From: Symsagittifera roscoffensis
Taxonomy: Eukaryota; Xenacoelomorpha; Acoela; Convolutidae
DNA length: 64,000 bases
Direction: 5' to 3'
NCBI RefSeq assembly: GCF_963678635.1
Contig: NC_087065.1
Location: forward strand, 62,646,754-62,710,753
Positions 57,210 through 64,000 of this stretch are shown piece by piece (within the stretch, counting starts at the first letter, position 1; the number at the start of each line of letters is the position of its first letter). Both the position numbers and the translations under genes were made by a program. The notes under the pieces were generated by a model. It was not told the origin of the DNA. It saw nothing but the letters and a program-made list of their open reading frames with translations, and searched no databases.

Positions 57210-57548
57210 TTACCCATCAATGAACTTTGAGGCGATGCTGAATTTCCTTCTATTGGTGGATTCTTCCGGGTCACACCTTCGTCTCAAGCTCTCAAGATCA
57301 TCTAGGAACCTGTCTATCGATTCATCGTCCCTTTGCCTTCTCTTTTCAAATCGCATCATCGCTTGATGACCCTTCATGCCTGACCCGAATCGATTTAACA
57401 ATATCTCGAAGATTTTATCCGCTGTGTCGCGTTCCTCTTCCTTCTTCGCAACCACGCATTTCAATGCAGTGCCTTCCAAGTTGCTGAGTATCGCTGTGCA
57501 TGCTTGCCTCTCATCGTTCAAGTTGTCTTGTTCCAAGTGCAACCTCAT
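57210..57548 (-). CDS. gag: Gag capsid region, E2
   Basis: 112-codon frame homologous to the E1 capsid: MRLHLEQDN, SNLEGTALKCVVAKK, IFEILLNRFGSGMKGHQAMMRFEKRRQRDDESIDRFLDDLE, SIASKFIDG. It ends by a stop one codon later, where E1 reads straight on to VKSEELKTMLATHF; the next E2 frame starts with MRTMLATYY. Confidence 0.85.
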   Translation of the reverse strand: MRLHLEQDNLNDERQACTAILSNLEGTALKCVVAKKEEERDTADKIFEILLNRFGSGMKGHQAMMRFEKRRQRDDESIDRFLDDLESLRRRCDPEESTNRRKFSIASKFIDG

Positions 57549-57553
57549 GACTT

Positions 57554-58883
57554 CTACCCAAGTGTCAATGCATCCGTCTGAATCATCCTTGAGTTTTTTC
57601 GGTTGTTGAAAGTTTTCCTGGATTTGTTGCTTCCTCTGTCACTCGAGTCGGTGTTCCTTGTGGCGAAGGCTTCTAGTGTCCTGTTCATCATTTCCCAGGT
57701 GCTTGCCCATGTCATGACATCCGGTCCCACGTTGTTGTGAGTCGTGGAGTCCCCTGGACCACTGGATGTGTTTGCTGTTCCACTTTTCATAATCGCTTTG
57801 GCCCCGCCCCGGTGCTGTACTCGCAGCATCCAGGGGTAATGGTAACGGTGTTGACTGCCGTTTGTTCCGTTGTGGTTCCACGAAATCAACTCTATTGCCT
57901 TGCGTTCGCTCCGCTGCTGGCCTGTCTTGTGGCGTTGAGTTCCTCAAGATGGCGTCTAACTTTGTCTGTATTGCACATGAACTCTCAGCCTGGTCCCTAC
58001 TCATCGTATCCATTCTCGTTTCCAAACTCCCCAACTGGCTATTCACTGCGTCATATCGTTGCTTCATTTCTTGCATGTCTTTTCTGATGTTCTTATCTCG
58101 TTTTTCATCAGTGGTATCTACCTTGTCCGACATCTGCTGAAGCCTTTCCTCTGTCGCTCTCGCTAGATTGAAATAGCTGTCCAGGTACTCATGTTTGTTG
58201 TTTCTTATTTCCCTCCTTATCACATCTCTATCCTCTTCGCTGTGCTTCAGTTTCTTGTCTATCTGATCTAGCTTCGCCATCAAATCACCTAGCTCAAGAG
58301 TAGCTGTTCCATGGTCAGTTGTTGTCCTGTTATTGGTTGCTGTTCCCGGTCTGATCTGGTCTTCGTTTTGGTCGGTGTCTGTCGTTCTCGTGGAAACTGT
58401 TCCAAATGTTTTGCCTTTCTCGGCTTTTGTCTCTTCCACTGCTGCGTCTCTCGACTTCATTCCGACCATTATCGCCAATTTTTCAGTAAAAGACGTTCTT
58501 TTTGCTTGAGACTCGTCCTTCACCGTTTCTGGCGTGTTGCCTGTTGTGTCTTCCACATTGTCTATCGGTGAGAACTCCATGGACTTTGGATTAGGTTCTT
58601 CCGCATTCGTCATCGGAGTTGTCTCTGTCGTCTTCTTTCCCACCTCATCCACACTTTGGTCCGGTGTCTCTAGTTCAATCTCGATGGCAGGTTCTGCTTG
58701 TTTCCCTTCCGTGCCCTCTTTTGCTCTGTTCTCTGTATTACTCCTCGTGTTGGCCATGCTAACTGAAAAGTTCTTCTTTGTTATCTTTGGACCCATTGAT
58801 GTCGTTTTACGTAGCGACGAGTTATATTTTGTCTTCGCTTCAGTAGATCTTTTTTCAGCCAACGGTACCCTGCTCCGCCTCAT
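57554..58883 (-). CDS. gag: Gag N-terminal region and coiled coil, E2
   Basis: The 414-codon frame 57639-58883 starts MRRSRVPLAEKRS, with basic residues followed by Thr/Glu-rich sequence and a long coiled coil (LMAKLDQIDKKLKHSEEDRD, EERLQQMSDKVDTT, LGSLETRMDTM). Frame 57554-57889 continues it out of phase to TWASTWEMMNRTLEAFATRN, just before the capsid. The ORF1 start may be the ATG at 58883 or one of the next Met codons. It has the same order as E1 but little residue identity, as is usual for Gag. Confidence 0.7.
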
Positions 58884-59216
58884 TATTTTTATTTACAATT
58901 GTTACTATTTACAGTATTACTATCTACAAAATTCTACTCTAAGGTTAAAACCTCTTTTGACAAAATTGATAAAAAGAAATTTACAATTTACTAAAAACAA
59001 CGTTTCCTGAGCTTTTTGAAAATTCTATATGTTCTTGATCCCTACAGTACCGGATCTTTAGGACTGGATAGAAAATTTAATTTTGCGATTGGTTACTTCA
59101 ACCTGTCTTAGTACTCTTTTGTACCGTCACCCCCTTCTTTATACTGTTCCAAGACTTCCTCTTTACTGTCCTAAGACTATTCAGTGCTGTCCCTGTACTT
59201 CTTGTTAGTGTCCCAC

Positions 59217-59875
59217 GGCCACTGTCCCAAGACCCTTGCCCTAAGACTACTGTCCCAAGACTACTGTCCCAAGACCACTGTCCCAAGACTACTGTCCCAA
59301 GAATACTGTCCAAAGACTACTGTCCCAAGACTACTGTCCCAAGAACACTGTCCCAAGACTACTGTCCCAAGACTACTGTCCAAAGACTACTGTCCCAAGA
59401 CTACTGTCCCAAGACTACTGTCCCAAGACTACTGTCCCAAGACTACTGTCCCAAGACTACTGTCCCAAGACTAGTGTTCCAAGACTACTGTCCCAAGACC
59501 ACTGTCCCAAGACTAGTGTCCCAAGACCACTGTCCCAAGACCACTGTCCCAAGACTACTGTCCCAAGACCAGTGTCCCAAGACCACTGTCCTAAGACCAG
59601 TGTCCCAAGACCACTGTCCCAAGATCACTGTCCCAAGACCACTGTCCCAAGACCACTGTCCCAAGACTACTGTCCCAAGACTACTGTCCCAAGACCAGTG
59701 TCCCAAGACTGTCTCGTACCAAGACTGCTCTGGTCCAAGACTGTCCCAAGACTGCACCGTCCCAAGACTGTCCCAAGACTGCACTGTCCCAAGACTGTCC
59801 CAAGACCGTACTGCTCCAAGATTGTCCGCAGACTGCAATGTCCCAAGACTTCTTCGGTACTGTCCCAAGACTTGT
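59217..59875 (-). repeat. 14-bp minisatellite CCCAAGACTACTGT, E2 leader
   Basis: About 40 tandem units, regular to about 59700 and then degenerating into CCCAAGACTG-type variants. Variation is mostly ACT/ACC and CTA/CCA within the unit. Since 14 is not a multiple of 3, every third unit returns to frame, giving an artificial CPKTTVPRLLSQDY-like protein on the plus strand and a similar one on the minus strand. Confidence 0.95.
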
Positions 59876-60775
59876 CACTAAGTGCCTGGATATAGGATCT
59901 CTTCTTCTTCGTTGTGGGGACTCTTGAACCACTGTACCGTGTACCACCACTTGAGCTCTAGTAAAAAAAAGTTTTTCAAAATCCCTATCTTAATGGCCAA
60001 AACCCAAATACTGACCCCCCTGTATTTATCTCCCTCTCGTTGTTTCAGGCTATTTGAAACCCTACCTTCCTCGCAAGTGTCTTGTGATCACCTGTTCGTT
60101 CAAATACCAACAACAAATTTCCACCAAAACGTAAAAATTTAAACAGGAAAAATTCCAAAAACAGAGAGATGAACCCACCTAAAATTCAAAGTTGACAGAT
60201 GTCAACCTTTGTCTGAAAAAATGTCCGGTACCCGAATGCCACGCGTTTTCCTCCCCGCTGCTAGCGATCTTATGGGGTATCAGAAAAACTGTCTATGTCC
60301 GTTCCCCCCTACCGATCCGACCCGGGTACCTACTTTAACTCGATGCTAAATTTGGATATCCGCTTCTTATAACCAGCGCGTGTAAGTATCTAATGTAATT
60401 AAATTGACGATGCCGAACAATTAGTTACTCTAATGTGTCCCCCCTTTTCACAATTTACAACCGCCAACCTCTAACCTAACCAGCCCCCTTTCTAACCTCT
60501 CCCTCTTTAGCCCACCTCTTAAGCCGAAAAATCCCTTAAGCGCCGAATGCTAAACCTCTCGAGAGAAAACCGTAGACCTGTTTCCAGGCCTGCTTGTGTA
60601 AAAACTTACTCAAAACAATGGGGCTCCGCTTATCCAATTTTACACTTATCTCCTACAATGTAATGTGGATTTTAACGATACCCGTTTGCCCAACTTGAGA
60701 AAACCCCTGTGCGTCCTCTTCTTGTTGTAGTGATCCCGTGCTGGTTGTCCCCTTGACGTGCACTGCACTTGACAC

Positions 60776-60976
60776 CAGCACCACCTTCCCACTTGGCTGG
60801 TCACCTCTTCCAGTCAAATTTCCTAGCGGTTCAGCTCAGTCCTTCTGAACCACTTTCCCACTCGGCTGGTCACCTCTTCCCGTCAAGTCTCCTAGTGGTC
60901 CGGTTCTGTCCTTGTGAACCACTTTCCCACTCGGCTGGTCACCTTTTCCAGTCAAGTCTCCTAGTGATCCGGCTAG
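60776..60976 (-). repeat. Three ~75-bp tandem repeats, E2 leader
   Basis: Units share CACTTTCCCACTCGGCTGG, TCACCTCTTCC, GTCAAGTCTCCTAGTGGT and GTCCTTGTGAAC; the first unit is the most diverged. Nothing similar is seen in E1. Confidence 0.85.
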
Positions 60977-61448
60977 GTTGCAAGCTATCTGAAAACCCTT
61001 AACAACGCCCCCCACTTGGGCACCTTATTGAAGTCACTGGTTTAGATTGCTCGATTGATCGAAACGATCGGTCTTATAAAACAGTATAGATATACTATTT
61101 ATTTAATAAAAAGGTTTGATCCAACTAATCTGGTATCAAAGTCACTGTCTTTATTGTTTTATGGTTTTTGTTGCTTTTCTATACTTTTTCCATATTTTTG
61201 TTTCGCTTTTTGTCTTTTTGCTCGTGTTTTTGTCCCACTAGTTACCCCCCCCCCCCCTTACTCGGTTAGCTAGGCCTCGTTCGGAGAGCGTACCAGGAAG
61301 TTTTCTCAAGTTTTCTTAAAAAGCTATCACGGTACAACCAGAAGGTTTACACGTTCCCGCTGAACCGTACCACCGGTACTCTAGAATGGGCTTGCAGCCC
61401 AAAGCTGTGTCAAGTGGGTTCGACTCCGTAGTCATGATGTCGTAAAAA

Positions 61449-61463
61449 CACCCAGGAGCGCCA
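61449..61463 (-). other. Primer-binding site, E2
   Basis: The plus strand CACCCAGGAGCGCCA is the mirror of the tRNA 3' end, 11 bp inside the 5' LTR. It is identical to E1 over these 15 bases. The spacer to the LTR is also similar (TAAAAACACTA against TAAAAACGTCTA). Confidence 0.75.
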
Positions 61464-61474
61464 TAAAAACACTA

Positions 61475-62363
61475 TGTAACAGTCGCCTACTTCAATCACA
61501 TATGAGGCTTAAGAAAAATAGGCCCTATAACCATTGGCTCAAGAGTCAAGGACACTATCTCTTGTGTTTTTCTACCTCAAAAACGGTCGGAGCCAATTCG
61601 GTTCGCTTGCGACATGAGACTAGAACCCGTTACAGCTTAAAGGCTACTACCAAAATATCCCCCACTCTAGCAAATAAGAACGTTCCCATACTTAGGTCTC
61701 GAGATACCTAAAATACACGAACGCCGTTAAAAACAGGGTCGGAACAATCCGTTAAGTTATTTTTTATTAGACAGTGGAACTTTGATCCATTTCAGATGGA
61801 TCAACCTAAAACTCGCCTTATCTCAACATAACAATCATAAAACACAATCGAGAAAACTAAATTTGGTACTTACATAGCAGCACGCTTGAGACACAGAGTA
61901 ACTAAACTAATTAACGACTGGCATAAATATAATCAAATATAACTCAAGAAGTTTTCTAACGAAGAGTAGAGTCCCAATCAAAGGAAGTAAGTTTTAACTC
62001 AAGAATATAGTTTTTGCTCTGGACCATTGGGACACTTCACTTGTCCGCCTTTCCGTCGAAGGTTCGCACTGGTCCAGTTGATTTCAGCTCTGCTCTTGTG
62101 TTCGTTTGGTCTCCTATGTCAGATAGGACAGCTCTACTCTCGATTTCTACGATGGAAATTGCGAATAGCGATTTCCCACTGTATATATTTGACAACTTTC
62201 CCGCAATTGTTAATTCAGTCGTTCTGATTTATTATTTTATGTTTTCAGTTGTCGCGAGAAAACTGAGCATGACAGGCTCCATTCGAATTTTTGAAAAATA
62301 AAACTTCACTCCAAGGTTTCGTGTCCCTCAAGGTCAAACTTCTAAATATGACCGACTAGCACA
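61475..62363 (-). repeat. E2 5' LTR
   Basis: 889 bp, direct copy of 7863-8762 with small indels. The minus strand has a TATATAC TATA-like stretch (plus 62181-62187). It starts TGTAACAGTCGCC and ends CTAGCACA on the plus strand; ATC follows at 62364-62366. Confidence 0.92.
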
Positions 62364-62366
62364 ATC
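62364..62366. other. Candidate 3-bp target-site duplication of E2, right copy (ATC)
   Basis: Partner of 7860-7862. The sequence beyond is host-like, not a continuation of E3. Confidence 0.4.
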
Positions 62367-63480
62367 CAGCGAGAAGAAAAGATGCCAAACCTGAAATTCC
62401 CATCTCTAAAGTGATGCTCTGTAGGGGTACTCTCAGGAGTTGCGAAGTTTGCCTCCATATATGACTGCTCACTTCTTTGTAGTTGTTGAGGTATAATTTT
62501 TTTCAGAATTTTTTTTTTTAATTTAAATCTTTCAAACATTTTCAAAATTGAATTTTTTTTTCAAAATATGAATTTCCTAACCGTGTAGTTGGTAACGTTG
62601 AGTGCTTCTAGTGGTTGCGATTCTTGCCTTCAAAAATGATTGCTCAAATCTTTGAGCTTTTCCAGTTATGACGTTTGTTATTTTTTCCAAAGGAAATTCA
62701 GAAAGCTGAAACTTAAATTGAAGAAATTTTTGATAAAAATTAAATTTCCAACGTTTTCGCAACTATGTGCATCTCAAGATTTTTACAATAAACAAATCTA
62801 ATTGACGATAAAACATCAATTTACAAATGTTATTTAAAATAATTCGCATAAATTTTGGTTTTTAAACCATCATGTTACAAAATTAGCCAATCACAGTTGA
62901 CTTCTAAAATTACTGTTCAGATGAAAATATTTTAAACCTCTAAAATTTTCAGTTATGTCCTAAACTCATCGTGCGTGTTCAAGCCCGGTTTCTCTTTCCT
63001 GATATGTTTTGCCCCTAGTGTTTTGTTTGGTTGTTTGACCTATTTATAATTTCCCAACTAAGATCTGCGCTATTTCCCTCAAGACTGCATTGCTGAAGGC
63101 GGAGGCCTACCGGTGAGTCTGCATTCTTATGTTCCTCATGTAAAATTTGACATTCCTAACCCTATAGTTGGGGGTAGTCACAGTACTCTCAGGTGTTGCC
63201 AATATTGCCTCCAAACATGACTGTTCATTTTATTTGTAGTTTTCCAGATACGAGTGTTTTTATGGTTTTAAAAACTTTTAAAAAAAACTGAAATTTAATT
63301 TTTTTTTAAAATTACCAACCCTGTAATTGGGCGCTGACAGAGTACACTCAAAGGGTGCAGATCTTGTTTCCATTAAATGCGGTTTTTGTCAAAAATTCGA
63401 AGCACCGGAGGTGCGTTACACTCTAAAAAATAAGGATACTTGAAATTCTCAACCCCATAGCGACATGCTGTCAGGGTACA
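62367..63480. repeat. Degenerate dispersed repeat upstream of and inside the PRPF18 5' region
   Basis: At least five diverged units recur at about 62384, 62565, 63140, 63296 and 63440. Shared words are CCTAACCCTATAGTTGG, GTACTCTCAGG.GTTGC, TTGCCTCCAAA.ATGACTG and TTTTTGTAGTTTTCCAG. This is old, AT-rich host DNA, not part of the giant elements. Units 3-5 lie within the proposed 5'UTR intron. Confidence 0.65.
63041..63049 (+). promoter_or_regulatory. Candidate TATA box of the PRPF18 gene
   Basis: TATTTATAA lies about 70 bp before a strong splice donor (CG|GTGAGT, GT at 63113-63114). A start of transcription near 63072 would give a short non-coding first exon. There is no independent support. 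Confidence 0.4.
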
Positions 63481-63595
63481 ATCGAGTAATTTTTTCCTGC
63501 GATTGTGACTTTTCCAGTCCTTTTGATGATACTTTTGACCATCTGATTACCAATGACAAAAGGCTTCAAAACGATAGTTTGGTAATGTTTTCTAG
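63113..63595 (+). other. Proposed 5'UTR intron of the PRPF18 gene
   Basis: The donor is ACCG|GTGAGTCT at 63113, the acceptor TGTTTTCTAG at 63586-63595, and the coding ATG follows six bases later at 63601. Both sites match consensus well. If the animal uses spliced-leader trans-splicing, the acceptor could serve that instead. Confidence 0.5.
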
Positions 63596-63600
63596 ACAGA

Positions 63601-64000
63601 ATGGATGATCTACTCTCTGAGATAAATCGGAAGCGTGCACATGTTGAAAGTAAGCCGGGACTACTTGTGAATGGGAAATTTTTCAAGCGATCAGCCCTGG
63701 AAGAGAAAGAAAAAGAAGAGTATCTTTCCAAATATCAGGCATACAAACAATCACAGTCATCTTCAGCACAATCTGCGGTCGAAAACATTGATCAGCTGGC
63801 CGAAAAAACTTCTGAAAAAATTGCAATAAGTAGCAATGAAATAATTTTGCGTTTGAGAAAACGTAGTCAGCCGATTAAATTATTCGGTGAAACAGATTTA
63901 ATGACGTATCAGCGGTTACGAAAATTAGAACTTACTGATCCTGATTTATTAGATAATGGACGGAAAAATGATATGCAAATCTTGATGGAGAAAATGGAAC
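63601..64000 (+). CDS. PRPF18: Pre-mRNA-splicing factor 18, N-terminal part (runs off window)
   Basis: An open frame starts at ATG 63601 and continues past the window end, giving 133 codons here. The N-terminus MDDLLSEINRKRAHVE followed by KFFKRSALEEKE is the standard PRPF18 opening. Residues ~80-110 contain ILRLRKRSQPIKLFGETD and YQRLRKLE, the PRP4-like splicing-factor motif (RLR..QPI.LFGE) shared by PRPF18 and PRPF4. The Prp18 helical domain, which follows in the family, is outside the window. PRPF18 acts in the second catalytic step of splicing. Third codon positions are AT-rich, unlike the retroelements. It is the only host gene I can name here. Confidence 0.92.
   Translation, partial: MDDLLSEINRKRAHVESKPGLLVNGKFFKRSALEEKEKEEYLSKYQAYKQSQSSSAQSAVENIDQLAEKTSEKIAISSNEIILRLRKRSQPIKLFGETDLMTYQRLRKLELTDPDLLDNGRKNDMQILMEKME

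Larger units (their letters stand above)
58884..61448 (-). other. E2 5' leader, about 2.6 kb, non-coding
   Basis: It contains a 14-bp minisatellite (59217-59875), a three-unit ~75-bp repeat (60776-60976) and a run of 13 C (61246-61258), but no coding frame with homology. It is the counterpart of the E1 leader, yet its repeats are unrelated to those of E1; only the PBS area is shared. Confidence 0.7.
7863..62363 (-). mobile_element. E2: giant LTR retrotransposon, interrupted by E1
   Basis: Direct repeats of 900 and 889 bp, both starting TGTAACAGTCGCC and ending GCACA, lie at 7863-8762 and 61475-62363. All recognisable coding sequence runs on the minus strand. In that direction the order is 5' LTR, PBS, leader with minisatellite, Gag, protease, RT, RNase H, integrase, macrodomain, spacer, ORF2, 3' LTR. 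Removing E1 (15780-42598 plus one 3-bp repeat) leaves about 27.7 kb, including a 4.9-kb tandem duplication of NC-to-integrase. Several frameshifts and a deletion in the macrodomain show the copy is defective. The two LTRs differ by several small indels and scattered substitutions. Confidence 0.9.

Noticed and set aside
59217-59875. CRISPR-like array
   Set aside because: Units are contiguous, 14 bp, with no unique spacers, and the genome is eukaryotic.
59184-59881. Open frames on both strands with CPKTTVPRLLSQDY-type repeats
   Set aside because: They are translations of the 14-bp minisatellite; the same pattern appears on the opposite strand and no other coding signal exists.
60540-61000. Host gene at the 60.7-61.0 kb frame (77 codons)
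   Set aside because: The frame is produced by the ~75-bp tandem repeat of the E2 leader and has no other support.
61380-61440. tRNA-like sequence (GGGCTTGCAGCCC hairpin followed by GGGTTCGACTCC)
   Set aside because: The T-arm stem does not pair, no acceptor stem or D-arm can be built, and it lies in the E2 leader. It could be a tRNA relic but cannot be supported.

Overview
The window is eukaryotic, almost certainly from an invertebrate animal. Nearly all of it is transposable-element DNA. The only host gene I can recognise is the 5' end of a pre-mRNA-splicing factor 18 gene (PRPF18) at the right edge (ATG at 63601), with a candidate promoter and a 5'UTR intron. It is AT-rich at third codon positions, unlike the elements. 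I cannot name the species.

The rest is three related giant LTR retrotransposons nested in one another. E3 (1-7862, + strand) is a decayed, internally duplicated fragment. E2 (7863-62363, - strand) abuts it and has ~0.9-kb LTRs at both ends. E1 (15780-42598, - strand) is inserted in an ORF of E2 and has its own ~0.885-kb LTRs. E1 is about 26.8 kb. E2 without E1 is about 27.7 kb, and each length includes an internal tandem duplication. Joining E2 across E1 restores reading frame and alignment to the E3 homologue only if exactly 3 bp (CTT) was duplicated.

The shared architecture, in coding direction, is: 5' LTR; a primer-binding site matching a tRNA 3' end ending GGAGCGCCA; a 2.5-3 kb repeat-rich non-coding leader; ORF1 of about 9 kb (Gag with coiled coil and capsid, two CCHC knuckles, aspartic protease, Ty3/gypsy-type RT, RNase H, DDE integrase, acidic tail, then a macrodomain resembling the TARG1/ALC1 branch); a ~0.5-kb spacer with a conserved splice-acceptor-like site and short tandem repeats; ORF2 of about 8.75 kb (~2,900 codons: new N-terminal region, heptad coiled coil, SGNH/GDSL hydrolase, a second SGNH-like domain, then long unrecognised conserved regions ending in one with an HGxxPCHCLAQT motif); ~0.6-0.8 kb non-coding; 3' LTR.

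All copies are broken by frameshifts, stops, deletions and tandem duplications, so no single copy looks intact. Agreement between three divergent copies still allows the ancestral plan to be read. The part that may be undescribed is the gypsy-type element with a macrodomain at the end of ORF1 and a huge SGNH polyprotein in the position of env, apparently expressed by splicing. I cannot search databases, so novelty is inference. Giant LTR elements (plant Ogre, planarian Burro) and esterase domains in CR1-type LINE ORF1 are known precedents for parts of it.
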